Part shown: positions 34,861 through 44,296 of the stretch, in pieces
Layout: each line of letters begins with the position of its first letter
Position numbering within the stretch: position 1 is the stretch's first letter
DNA from: Saccharibacillus endophyticus
GTDB lineage: Bacteria > Bacillota > Bacilli > Paenibacillales > Paenibacillaceae
DNA length: 64,000 bases
Direction of reading: 5' to 3'
NCBI RefSeq assembly: GCF_013185185.1
Contig: NZ_JAAZWE010000003.1
Coordinates: 558,001-622,000, forward strand
Notes under the pieces: generated by a model
The model's input: the letters and a program-made list of their open reading frames with translations, nothing else
Database searches by the model: none
Told to the model about the DNA's origin: nothing
Made by a program: the position numbers and the translations under genes

Positions 34861-36336
34861 ATGCAAAAAGGCAAGAAGAGATTTTCGCTCGCAATTACCG
34901 CACTGACGGCGCTTAGCGTCGCGCTTTCCGGGTGCGGCGGCGGAAGCGCGGCTTCGGGCGGCGAAGGTACATCGGAGAAACCCGTCGAGTTGATCTGGTA
35001 TACCATCGGTACTCCGCAAAAGGATGTCGACACGGTCATGGCCGAGGTCAGCAAGTACACGACCGAGAAGATCGGCGCAACCGTAACGATGAAAATGATC
35101 GACTGGGGCGATTACCAACAGAAGATGCAGGTTATGGTCGCTTCCGGCGAGCCGATGGATATTATCTTCACCTCGTCCGGCGGTTTCGATTATGTGCAAA
35201 ATGCGCGTAAAGGCGCGTTCATGGAACTGGATTCCCTGATCGACGAGTACGGTCAGGATCTGAAAAACACTATCGACCCGGCTTTCCTGGAAGGATCGAA
35301 GGTGGACGGACACAACTACGCGATTCCGGCAAACAAAGAGCTTCCGCAGCAGGAAGTATGGCGTTTTAACCAAAACCTGATCGACGAATACAAGATGGAT
35401 ACAAGCGGGGTTCGTACATTGGACAGCCTGGAACCGCTGCTGAAGACGATCAAGGAAAATGCGCCCGACATTACGCCTTTCGCCATGGATAAAAACTATA
35501 TTCCTTATGTGCCTTACGATTACGTGATCCAGAATCTGCCGATGGCCGTGAAGCTGGATACGACGGACTACAAAGTCGTGAACATTCTGGAAACCCCGGA
35601 AATGAAAGAAGCACTGACGACGATGCGCAAGTATTATCAAGCCGGTTATATCGCTCCGGAAGCGGCAACGACAGGCTCCACTTCGGACCTGGGCACTTCG
35701 GGCAAATGGCTGCTGGACCGCGCGCAGACTCAACCTTTCGCGGATAACGTCTGGTCGACGAGCAACGGCTACCCGATCACGTCGACGCCGGCCAGCGATG
35801 CGATCATCACGAACAACTCCGTGCAAGGTTCCATGATGGCGATCTCCGCCAACTCGGAATACCCGGAAAAAGCGATGGAGTTCCTGAACCTGCTGAATAC
35901 CGATCCGGCGCTGCGCAATATGGTAGACTCCGGCATCGAAGGCACGCACTACAAAAAGACGGCCGACAACCGGATGGAAAACCTGCCGGAGTCGAAAAAC
36001 TACGATATGCCTTCGTACTCGCTGGGCAACAACATGCTGCTTTATTTGAACCCGAACGATCCGGACAACAAATGGGACGAGTTCAAAACGTTCAACGAAT
36101 CCGGCGTGGATTCCCCGATCCTGAGCTTCAACTTCGATCCGAAGAACGTATCGAGCGAACTGGCTGCGGTACAAAACGTGAAGGAACAATTCTGGTCCTC
36201 GCTGATGACCGGTACCGTTGATCCCGAAACGTACCTGCCGCAAGCGATCGAGAAGTTCAACCAAGCCGGCCTTGAGAAAGTTATGGCTGAAGCGCAAACG
36301 CAGCTTGATGCCTGGAAAGCGGAAAACGGCAAGTAA
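34861..36336 (+). CDS. Sugar ABC transporter substrate-binding lipoprotein (LipO-like)
   Basis: This 491-residue extracellular lipoprotein has the lipobox LSGC with lipidated C25, an acidic/Gly linker, then a type-I solute-binding fold (VELIWYTIGTPQKDVDTVM; GEPMDIIFTSSGGFDYVQNA) and the C-terminal DUF3502-like end seen in LipO/LplA-type binding proteins. It delivers oligosaccharide to the two permeases next door. Start ATG at 34861 with AGAGGAGG. The operon lacks its own ATPase; CUT1 systems commonly share MsmX. Confidence 0.9.
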   Translation: MQKGKKRFSLAITALTALSVALSGCGGGSAASGGEGTSEKPVELIWYTIGTPQKDVDTVMAEVSKYTTEKIGATVTMKMIDWGDYQQKMQVMVASGEPMDIIFTSSGGFDYVQNARKGAFMELDSLIDEYGQDLKNTIDPAFLEGSKVDGHNYAIPANKELPQQEVWRFNQNLIDEYKMDTSGVRTLDSLEPLLKTIKENAPDITPFAMDKNYIPYVPYDYVIQNLPMAVKLDTTDYKVVNILETPEMKEALTTMRKYYQAGYIAPEAATTGSTSDLGTSGKWLLDRAQTQPFADNVWSTSNGYPITSTPASDAIITNNSVQGSMMAISANSEYPEKAMEFLNLLNTDPALRNMVDSGIEGTHYKKTADNRMENLPESKNYDMPSYSLGNNMLLYLNPNDPDNKWDEFKTFNESGVDSPILSFNFDPKNVSSELAAVQNVKEQFWSSLMTGTVDPETYLPQAIEKFNQAGLEKVMAEAQTQLDAWKAENGK

Positions 36337-36352
36337 GATTGACCGAAACATA

Positions 36353-36392
36353 GAGGGGGCGGGCGGTGAAAGGATCGCCCGACCCTTTTTTT
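36353..36392 (+). terminator. Internal hairpin between binding protein and permease genes
   Basis: GGGCGGGCG pairs with CGCCCGACCC and is followed by TTTTTTT, a complete intrinsic terminator. Placed after the binding-protein gene it would lower permease expression relative to the binding protein. Confidence 0.75.
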
Positions 36393-36426
36393 AGACGGAG
36401 CGGATTCAAAGGAGGATGGCATACTC

Positions 36427-37356
36427 ATGGGAAACTTTTTCAAAAACATAAACCGCAATAAGGCGCTGCTTTTCATGGTGCTGCCGGGGACGATTTGGTT
36501 TTTCTTCTTCTCTTATCTGCCTCTCGCGGGCACGATCGTGGCGTTCAAGGAATACCGCTTCAGCCGTGACGGGTTCTGGGCCAGCATTTTCCGGAGCGAA
36601 TGGGTCGGCTGGGACAACTTCAAATTTCTGTTCAGTACCGATGATGCCTTTACGATTACGCGAAATACGCTGCTTTATAATCTCGCGTTTATTATTCTGG
36701 GCCTGATCTTTTCGGTATTGTTGGCGATTATTTTGTCCGAGCTGGTCAATCGCAAGTTGTCGAAAATTTATCAAACCGGGATGTTCCTGCCTTACTTCCT
36801 GTCCTGGGTTATCGTCGGTTATTTCGTATTCAGCTTCCTGAGCATGGACCGCGGCCTGCTCAACCAGATTCTGGGCTGGTTCGGAATGGACCCGATTCAG
36901 TGGTATTCGGAAGCGAAGTATTGGCCTTACATTCTGATTATCGTCAACCTGTGGAAGTCGATCGGGTACAGCAGCGTCGTCTATCTCGCGGCGATCTTGG
37001 GCATCGACAAATCGCTGTACGAAGCGGCCATGATCGACGGAGCGAGCAAATGGCAGCAGATCCGCGGGATCACGATTCCGATGCTCACGCCGATCATGAC
37101 GATCATGACGCTGCTTGCCGTCGGCAAAATTTTCTACGCGGACTTCGGGCTGTTCTATCAGGTTCCGAGAGATTCGGGTACGTTATACGCGGTCACGAAC
37201 GTAATCGATACGTATGTCTATCGCGGGCTGATGACGACGGGCGAGATCGGGATGAGCGCAGCGGCGGGACTGTATCAGTCGATCGTCGGATTCGTGCTCG
37301 TCATCATCTCCAACTACGTCGTTCGACGCGTGGACAAGGACAGCGCGCTGTTCTAA
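36427..37356 (+). CDS. Sugar ABC transporter permease (LplB-like)
   Basis: This 309-residue membrane protein has six helices. FKEYRF after helix 1 and the EAA loop YEAAMIDGASKWQQIRGITIPML (near residues 198-220) contact the ATPase. It belongs to the CUT1 permease type paired with LipO binding proteins. It lies 91 bases after the binding-protein gene with a terminator between, and AAAGGAGG precedes the ATG. Confidence 0.92.
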   Translation: MGNFFKNINRNKALLFMVLPGTIWFFFFSYLPLAGTIVAFKEYRFSRDGFWASIFRSEWVGWDNFKFLFSTDDAFTITRNTLLYNLAFIILGLIFSVLLAIILSELVNRKLSKIYQTGMFLPYFLSWVIVGYFVFSFLSMDRGLLNQILGWFGMDPIQWYSEAKYWPYILIIVNLWKSIGYSSVVYLAAILGIDKSLYEAAMIDGASKWQQIRGITIPMLTPIMTIMTLLAVGKIFYADFGLFYQVPRDSGTLYAVTNVIDTYVYRGLMTTGEIGMSAAAGLYQSIVGFVLVIISNYVVRRVDKDSALF

Positions 37357-37410
37357 AAAGAAAGCCTGACAGAAAAACACCACCGTCCATTCAGAAAGGA
37401 AGATACCGGC

Positions 37411-38352
37411 ATGCAAACGACCCGCAATTCCGGCAAAGCCGGACGAATACGAAAACCTCGCGATTTCCACCAGATCAGCAAAGGCTGGAATATCGCGTTC
37501 AACTTGATCGCCGGACTGTTCGCTCTGGCCTGCGTCTTCCCGTTCGTCTTCGTGGTCATCATTTCCCTGACGGACGAAAGCGTGCTGGCCAGCGAAGGGT
37601 ACCGCCTTATTCCGTCGCAGTGGAGCCTGGACGCTTACCGTTACATTTTCGAAAGCGGCGATACGCTTCTGAGAGCGTACGGCGTTACGATCGCGGTAAC
37701 CGTGATCGGCACGATCGTCAGCTTGATCATGATCTCGCTCTATGCGTATGCCGTATCGAGAAAAGGCTTCCGTTACCGCCGTTTCTTCTCGATCTTCGCG
37801 ATTCTCACGATGCTGTTCAACGGCGGGATGATCCCGACCTACATGATCGTGGCGCAATTGCTGGGGCTGAAAAACAGTATCTGGGCGCTGATCTTGCCGC
37901 TGGCGATGAACGCGTTCTACGTCATGATCCTGCGCACGTTCTACAGCACCAGCGTGCCGGACGCGTTGGTCGAGTCCGGCAAGATCGACGGCGCGGGCGA
38001 ATTCCGGATTTTCCTGAAAATCATCGTGCCGCTGTCCCTGCCGGGTCTGGCGACCATCGGACTGTTCAGCACGCTGGGCTACTGGAACGACTGGTTCAAT
38101 GCCCTCCTGTACATCGACAATCCGAATCTGGTTCCGCTCCAATCGATGCTGATGCGGATCGAATCCAGCATGCAATTCATCCAACAAAACTCCGCCAACG
38201 CGAATATCAGCATGGCCGCGCTCCAATCGCTGCCGCAGGATACCGCGCGCATGGCGATGGTCGTCCTGGCGACGCTGCCGATTATTTTCGCTTATCCGTT
38301 CTTCCAACGCTATTTCGTGCAGGGTTTGACGATCGGAGCGGTGAAAGAATAA
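37411..38352 (+). CDS. Sugar ABC transporter permease (LplC/YtcP-like)
   Basis: This 313-residue second permease has six helices (FNLIAGLFALACVFPFVFVV first) and the EAA-type loop LVESGKIDGAGEFRIFLKII. It forms the heteromeric channel with the preceding gene. The C-terminus YPFFQRYFVQGLTIGAVKE is the hallmark of CarbB-type permeases. It is 54 bases downstream of its partner. Confidence 0.92.
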   Translation: MQTTRNSGKAGRIRKPRDFHQISKGWNIAFNLIAGLFALACVFPFVFVVIISLTDESVLASEGYRLIPSQWSLDAYRYIFESGDTLLRAYGVTIAVTVIGTIVSLIMISLYAYAVSRKGFRYRRFFSIFAILTMLFNGGMIPTYMIVAQLLGLKNSIWALILPLAMNAFYVMILRTFYSTSVPDALVESGKIDGAGEFRIFLKIIVPLSLPGLATIGLFSTLGYWNDWFNALLYIDNPNLVPLQSMLMRIESSMQFIQQNSANANISMAALQSLPQDTARMAMVVLATLPIIFAYPFFQRYFVQGLTIGAVKE

Positions 38353-38400
38353 GAGGAACCGAAAACGGGTTCGAAAAAGATACACCCCTTAAAATAAAAA

Positions 38401-38675
38401 AACCGCCCGTGTAAGGTGGCTAAAGTGTCGAAAAATCCAACGTAACTGGAAGCGAGAAGGCGTAGAGAGAAATTCAGTGAAGGAGCTGAAGCATTTCGAA
38501 GAAATGCACTTCGGAAGCATATGCTATGTATCGCCTTTGAAATGGAGAAAATTCCGCTAAGAATTCAATCTTTTTTCTCCATTTCACCACGCGACCGAAA
38601 CGAATTTCTCTCGGAGGCTTCTCGCTTCCCGCGCTTACGTCGCCTTTTCGACAGACTGTCCACTTTATAAGACGG
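38401..38675 (+). repeat. Dispersed long inverted repeat, copy R38
   Basis: The arms AACTGGAAGCGAGAAGGCG and CTTCTCGCTTCCCGCG enclose AGAGAGAAATTC and GAATTTCTCTC. The core is CGCCTTTGAAATGGAGAAAA ... CTAAGAATTCAATC ... CTCCATTTCA. The same 40-bp insert as in R1 (GCATTTCGAAGAAATGC plus ACTTCGGAAGCATA) is present, but here in the left half. The end hairpins are degenerate. It lies between the permease and GH3 genes, in their orientation. Confidence 0.85.
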
Positions 38676-38693
38676 CGAAGGAGGATGCCCGCA

Positions 38694-41045
38694 ATGACGG
38701 AACGGACAACGACGACGGATACAAACACGGAAAAACCTTGGCTGGACGCGGCGCTGACCGCCGAAGAGCGGGCGAAGCTTCTGCTCGCGGCGATGACGCC
38801 GCGCGAAAAAGCGGGACAGCTGATTCAGCCGTTCGGCTGGATGACATACTCGCGTCACGAAGGTAAAGCGGAATTGACGGAGAACTTTAAAGAGCAGGTG
38901 CGTCAGGGAGACGTCGGTTCGCTGTACGGAACCCTGCGCGCCGATCCGTGGACGGGCGTAACGCTGGAAACCGGACTGTCTCCGGCAGAAGGCGCCGAAG
39001 CGGTTAACGAAATTCAGCGTTATGCGGTCGAATATTCAAGACTCGGCATTCCGCTGCTCATCGGCGAAGAATGCTCGCATGGACATATGGCGATCGGAGC
39101 GACGGTGTATCCGGTACCGCTGGCGATCGGCAGCACCTGGAATGTCGATCTGTATCGCGAAATGTGCCGGGCAGTCGCCGCGGAAACTCGCGTTCAAGGC
39201 GGAGCGGCGACATATTCGCCGGTGCTCGACGTCGTGCGCGATCCGCGTTGGGGACGGACGGAAGAATGTTTCGGCGAAGACCCGTTCCTGATCGGGGAAA
39301 TGGCGGTCGCGTCGGTCGAAGGTCTTCAAGGCGAAAGTCTGGACGCGGAAAACAGCGTTGCGGCAACGCTGAAGCACTTCGTCGGCTACGGCAGCTCCGA
39401 AGGAGGACGTAACGCAGGCCCGGTATCGATGGGCTGGCGCGAATTGATCGAGACGGATTTGTATCCGTTCGAGCGGGCGGTCAAAGCCGGAGCCGCTTCG
39501 GTGATGCCGGCTTACAACGAAATCGACGGCGTGCCGTGCACGACGAACGAGCGTCTGCTCGACGGCATCCTGCGTGGCGAATGGGGCTTTGACGGTCCGG
39601 TCATTACGGACTGCGGCGCGATCGACATGCTGGCAAGCGGCCATGATACGGCCGAGGACGGTGAGGACGCAGCGCTGCAATCGCTGCGTGCGGGCATCGA
39701 TATGGAGATGTCCGGCGTGATGTTCGGCCGGCATCTGCTGGCGGCGTTCGAAGGCGGACGCCTGGAGCCGGAAGTGTTGGATGCGGCGGCTCTGCGCGTG
39801 CTCAAGCTGAAGTTCCGGCTCGGACTGTTCGAACGTCCGTACGCGGACGCGCAGCGTGCAGCCGAAGTGATCGGCTGCGACAAGCATGTAGGCATTGCCC
39901 GGCAGCTCGCTGCCGAAAGCGTCGTTCTGCTGAAGAACGACGCAGGTGTGCTGCCGCTGCCGGATAACATCGGCAAGGTGGCGGTCATCGGTCCGAATGC
40001 GGACCGGGGATACAACCAGCTCGGCGATTACACGTCGCCGCAGCCGGAAGGAAGCGTGACGACGGTGCTGCGGGGACTGAGCGAGCGGCTGGGGGAAGAG
40101 CGCGTGTTGTACGCGCCGGGCTGCCGGATTCGCGGCGAATCGCGCGAAGGGTTCGCGCGAGCGACGGAAATCGCGGCACAGGCGGATGCCGTGGTGCTGG
40201 TGATGGGCGGATCGAGCGCCCGCGACTTCGGCGAAGGGACGATCGATCTGCGTACCGGGGCTTCGATGGTGACGGGCGAAGCGATCAGCGATATGGACTG
40301 CGGCGAAGGAATCGACCGCATGTCGCTGGAGTTGTCGGGCGTGCAGCTCGACCTGATTCGCGAAGTTCATGCCGCTGCCGCGGGCAAACCGATCGTTGTG
40401 GTGTATATCGGCGGACGTCCGGTGGCCGAGCCGTGGGTGGAAGAACATATCCCGGCGCTGCTTCAAGCCTGGTATCCGGGTCAGGAAGGCGGCCATGCCG
40501 TTGCCGATATTTTGCTCGGCGACGTGAATCCTTCCGGTCGCTTGACGATCTCGATTCCGAAGCATGTCGGCCAGCTTCCGGTGCATTATCGGGGCAAGCG
40601 CTCGCGCGGTAAGCGTTATTTGGAAGACAACTCGAAGCCGCGTTATCCATTCGGCTATGGGCTGAGCTATACCTCTTTTGATTATTCGCAGCCGACCTTG
40701 TCGGCATCTCGATTATCGTTGGAGCAATTGACTGCCGGCGAAAAGGTTACGGTATCGGTGCAAGTCACGAATACGGGTCAGCGCGCGGGAGCCGAAACGG
40801 TGCAGCTGTACGTTTCCGACGTCGTTAGCGCAGTGACTCGCCCGGCGAATGAACTCAAAGGCTTCCAAAAGGTAGAGTTGAAACCCGGAGAGACGGCGAA
40901 TATCGAATTTCAGATCGGCGCGGAGCAGCTCCGCTATATCGGACCGGACTATACGCCGGTCGTGGAACCGGGTTTATTCCGGTTGAAGGTCGGACGGAAC
41001 GTTGAAGATATACGCAGTACAGATTTGATTGTCGGAGAGGAATGA
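38694..41045 (+). CDS. GH3 beta-glycosidase
   Basis: This 783-residue enzyme has the three-domain GH3 layout: barrel, alpha/beta sandwich and C-terminal fibronectin-III-like domain (VSVQVTNTGQRAGAETVQLY). The catalytic nucleophile is D306 in PVITDCGAIDML; ATLKHFVGYG supplies the conserved Lys-His. The family covers beta-glucosidases, xylosidases and some mannan-side-chain enzymes. The ATG at 38694 is chosen since the one at 38685 overlaps the AAGGAGG. No signal peptide, so it works inside the cell on imported sugar. It overlaps the next gene's leader. Confidence 0.88.
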   Translation: MTERTTTTDTNTEKPWLDAALTAEERAKLLLAAMTPREKAGQLIQPFGWMTYSRHEGKAELTENFKEQVRQGDVGSLYGTLRADPWTGVTLETGLSPAEGAEAVNEIQRYAVEYSRLGIPLLIGEECSHGHMAIGATVYPVPLAIGSTWNVDLYREMCRAVAAETRVQGGAATYSPVLDVVRDPRWGRTEECFGEDPFLIGEMAVASVEGLQGESLDAENSVAATLKHFVGYGSSEGGRNAGPVSMGWRELIETDLYPFERAVKAGAASVMPAYNEIDGVPCTTNERLLDGILRGEWGFDGPVITDCGAIDMLASGHDTAEDGEDAALQSLRAGIDMEMSGVMFGRHLLAAFEGGRLEPEVLDAAALRVLKLKFRLGLFERPYADAQRAAEVIGCDKHVGIARQLAAESVVLLKNDAGVLPLPDNIGKVAVIGPNADRGYNQLGDYTSPQPEGSVTTVLRGLSERLGEERVLYAPGCRIRGESREGFARATEIAAQADAVVLVMGGSSARDFGEGTIDLRTGASMVTGEAISDMDCGEGIDRMSLELSGVQLDLIREVHAAAAGKPIVVVYIGGRPVAEPWVEEHIPALLQAWYPGQEGGHAVADILLGDVNPSGRLTISIPKHVGQLPVHYRGKRSRGKRYLEDNSKPRYPFGYGLSYTSFDYSQPTLSASRLSLEQLTAGEKVTVSVQVTNTGQRAGAETVQLYVSDVVSAVTRPANELKGFQKVELKPGETANIEFQIGAEQLRYIGPDYTPVVEPGLFRLKVGRNVEDIRSTDLIVGEE

Positions 41046-41052
41046 GACCACG

Positions 41053-44000
41053 ATGCAGCGTTTGAGACGTTTTATCCGGGAGTTGTCCCAGCAGCAATGG
41101 TTGAAGCAGATGGAGTGGAAGAACTGGGACATTACCCGCTCCACTTACGGGCTTCCCGGGGAGTACACCGATATCGAGCCTTATCCGCAGGGCAAGGAAT
41201 TGAATCCTTTCCCGAGCAAAAACGGCACGACTTACTTCTTCCGCTCGAAGCTTGAGGTTCCGGCGGATTGGCATGCGGATTCGGTCGGCCTGATCTTCGA
41301 CTGCGGCGGCGAAGGGCTGCTGCGTGTGAACGGCAATTCGTATCAGGGTATCGATGACAACCATACGTACGCTACGCTTGATTTGAAGCAGGTCGGCCAT
41401 GAGCCGGAGCTTGAGATCGAGATGTTCGATATTATTCCCGAGCCTTACGACCCGTTGAACGAACAGGCGACGATCAAGCCTCCGATCACGGCGGTTCGCA
41501 GCTTGATCGTGCTGCCGAACAAGCCTGTACGCAGCCTGATGTACACCGTGACGGTGGTGCGCGACTCGCTGGCGCTGCTGCCGGAGACCGACTTCCGCCG
41601 CGTCCGTCTGCTGGAGGCGTTACATAGCGCGATGGATGCTTTTACCGGGCTTCGCCAAGACGAAGTTGCGGAAGCTTCCGCCGTAGCCGCGATCGAGGAG
41701 CAGCTGCGCAGCCGCGTGCGCGAGATCGGCGGCAACAACGCGGAAGGGCAGGAGATTATGGTCGGCCAATCGCATATCGATATCGCCTGGTTGTGGCCGG
41801 TGCGGGAAACGGTGCGCAAAACGAGCCGTACCTTCTCCAGCGTCGATACGCTCATGAACGAATACCCGGGCTACCTGTACACGCAAAGCCAGCCGATCCT
41901 GTTCGATTTCCTGAAGCAAAACGATCCGCAGTTGTATGAACGCGTGAAAGCCCGGATCCGAGAAGGGCGTTGGGAACTGGTCGGCGGCATGTGGGTCGAG
42001 CCCGACCTGAATATTCCGAGCGGCGAATCGCTGATGCGGCAGATGCTGTACGGGCAGCGCTTCTATCAAGAAGAATTCGGCAAAATCTCGCATATCGAAT
42101 GGCTGCCGGACACGTTCGGGTACTGCGCGTCGCTGCCGCAAATCCTGAAGCACGGCGGCGTGGACTACTTCATGACGACCAAGCTGAACTGGAACGACAC
42201 GAACACCTTCCCGTACGATCTGTTCCATTGGGTAGGCATCGACGGAACGCCGATTCTGTCGTACCTGAACCACGGCGTCAACGAGCACACGCATCCGAAA
42301 GACATTCACGAACACTGGCAGTCTTACCGTCAAAAAGACAAGCACGCCGAGCAGATGCTGCTGTACGGGCACGGCGACGGAGGCGGCGGCGTCACGCGGG
42401 AAATGCTGGAGTATATCGACCGCGCCGATCTGATGGTCGGACAGCCGGGCAGCCGTTACGGCACGGCGACGGAGTTCTTCGAAGGCATCACCCAGGCGGA
42501 CCCGGATCTTCCGATCTGGCGCGGCGACCTGTATCTGGAGCTGCACCGCGGCACGTATACGACTCATGCTTACAACAAACGCGCCAACCGCAAAGCCGAG
42601 ATCCTGTACCGCGAAGCGGAACTGTGGAACGTGCTGGCGGCCGGAGCGGCAGGTTCGGAGTCGCACGAAAACTACGGCGAAGCGCTGGAATCGCTGCATA
42701 AAGGCTGGAAGCTGATCCTGCTCAACCAGTTCCATGACATCATTCCGGGTTCGGCGATTACGGAAACGTATCAGACTTCGGATGCCGAGTATGCGGAAGT
42801 GTTTGCGGAGGGGCAGCGCGGATTGTCTATCGGCGCGGAAGCGATGGCGGTGCAGATCGATACGCAGGGTGAAGGTGCGCCTCATGTCATTTTCAATAGT
42901 CAGGGTTGGAGTCGCTCGGCTGTTGTGCGAATCGAAGGCGCAGCCGGACAGGCCGCTTACGATTCGGAAGGCAAGCAGCTTGAATCCGACTCCGAAGCGG
43001 GTGATCTGTTTGTGCATATGAACGATATTCCGGCGCTGGGTTACGTGACCGTTTGGCTGCGTCCTGCCGGGGAAACTCAGGCAGCGCAAGCTTCAACGGA
43101 CGCTTTCCCGGATGTCTGGGAGACTGCGCATTACACGGTTCGTTTTAATGAAAACGGAGAGATCGTCTCGCTGCTTGATAAAGCCGCGAATCGCGAAATC
43201 GTTCAGGCCGGCGAAGCCGCGAACGCGTTCCAATTTTTCCATGACCGTCCGACCGAATGGGATGCGTGGGATATCGATCCCCGCTTCGAACAGCAGCCGG
43301 CCGGCAAAGCGGAACTGCTCGATAAAACGGTGGTGACTTCCGGAGGCGTGCGCGACGTGCTGCGTTTCCGTTGGAAATTGAACGAATCGACGATCGAACA
43401 GCATGTGATTTTCTATAAACACGATCGTCGCATCGACTTCAAAACGCATGTATCCTGGAACGAAGCGCATAAGCTGCTGAAGGTTGCGTTCCCGGTCGAT
43501 ATTCTGGCGGAAAAAGCGACCTACGAAATTCCGTTCGGTTCGCTGGAGCGTCCGACGCATCGCAATACGAGCTGGGAGCAAGCCCAGTTCGAAGTCTGCG
43601 GGCATCGCTTTGCCGACGTATCGGAGCGCGGTTACGGCGTCAGCCTGCTGAACGATTGCAAATACGGCTATGACATTCAAGGCAGCAATATCCGATTGTC
43701 CCTGCTGAGAGCGCCGAAGTGGCCGGATACGCAGGCGGACCTGGGCGAGCATGACTTCACGTATTCGCTGTACCCGCACGAAGGAGACTGGAGAAGCGCG
43801 AACACGGTAAAAGCCGCGGCTGCGCTGAATCAGGAAATTCCCGTGATCCGTGCAGAAACTCGCGCCGGCAGCCTGCCGTCGAGTTCTTCGCTTATCGATT
43901 TCGACGGTACGCATGTTATTCTCGATACCGTAAAACCAGCCGAGGACGGAAGCGGCGTTATTGTGCGTCTGTACGAATCGGCAGGAGGTCGAGAAACCGT

Positions 44001-44145
44001 TAAGCTTGGCTGGAAAACGCCGATTAGCCGCGTTGTATCGTCCGGTGCGCTGGAAGAAGACGGCGAAGCGCTGGAGCTGATTGACGGTTCATCCGTTTCC
44101 CTGTCCTTCAAACCGTACGAGATCAAAACGATCAAGTTGATCTAA
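41053..44145 (+). CDS. GH38 alpha-mannosidase
   Basis: This 1030-residue zinc-dependent retaining alpha-mannosidase has the GH38 barrel with QSHIDIAWLWPVRET (zinc ligands), the nucleophile D353 in EWLPDTFGYCASLPQILK, then the middle three-helix domain (ETYQTSDAEYAEVF) and a beta-sandwich C-terminus. The size suits bacterial MngB/ YbgG-like forms. There is no signal peptide. It starts 7 bases after the GH3 stop; the upstream TTG at 41029 is possible but lacks a good ribosome-binding site. It probably trims alpha-mannosides from imported glycans. Confidence 0.92.
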   Translation: MQRLRRFIRELSQQQWLKQMEWKNWDITRSTYGLPGEYTDIEPYPQGKELNPFPSKNGTTYFFRSKLEVPADWHADSVGLIFDCGGEGLLRVNGNSYQGIDDNHTYATLDLKQVGHEPELEIEMFDIIPEPYDPLNEQATIKPPITAVRSLIVLPNKPVRSLMYTVTVVRDSLALLPETDFRRVRLLEALHSAMDAFTGLRQDEVAEASAVAAIEEQLRSRVREIGGNNAEGQEIMVGQSHIDIAWLWPVRETVRKTSRTFSSVDTLMNEYPGYLYTQSQPILFDFLKQNDPQLYERVKARIREGRWELVGGMWVEPDLNIPSGESLMRQMLYGQRFYQEEFGKISHIEWLPDTFGYCASLPQILKHGGVDYFMTTKLNWNDTNTFPYDLFHWVGIDGTPILSYLNHGVNEHTHPKDIHEHWQSYRQKDKHAEQMLLYGHGDGGGGVTREMLEYIDRADLMVGQPGSRYGTATEFFEGITQADPDLPIWRGDLYLELHRGTYTTHAYNKRANRKAEILYREAELWNVLAAGAAGSESHENYGEALESLHKGWKLILLNQFHDIIPGSAITETYQTSDAEYAEVFAEGQRGLSIGAEAMAVQIDTQGEGAPHVIFNSQGWSRSAVVRIEGAAGQAAYDSEGKQLESDSEAGDLFVHMNDIPALGYVTVWLRPAGETQAAQASTDAFPDVWETAHYTVRFNENGEIVSLLDKAANREIVQAGEAANAFQFFHDRPTEWDAWDIDPRFEQQPAGKAELLDKTVVTSGGVRDVLRFRWKLNESTIEQHVIFYKHDRRIDFKTHVSWNEAHKLLKVAFPVDILAEKATYEIPFGSLERPTHRNTSWEQAQFEVCGHRFADVSERGYGVSLLNDCKYGYDIQGSNIRLSLLRAPKWPDTQADLGEHDFTYSLYPHEGDWRSANTVKAAAALNQEIPVIRAETRAGSLPSSSSLIDFDGTHVILDTVKPAEDGSGVIVRLYESAGGRETVKLGWKTPISRVVSSGALEEDGEALELIDGSSVSLSFKPYEIKTIKLI

Positions 44146-44296
44146 TCTAATCATGGCTTGATCCATATGCTGCGCCGACGCTTTTCGCTCAACCATCCAA
44201 ACGACGGCTTTCGCTGCCGGGACGGTGATCGGCGGGGCGTCGGCTTTTCTTTTCAACAGAGATTCCGGTACATCAAACGAAAAAGGAGCGATTAAC

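Noticed and set aside
36900..38414. A 504-residue plus-strand reading frame across both permeases
   Set aside because: Arg/Asp/His-rich composition and overlap with two clear permease genes.
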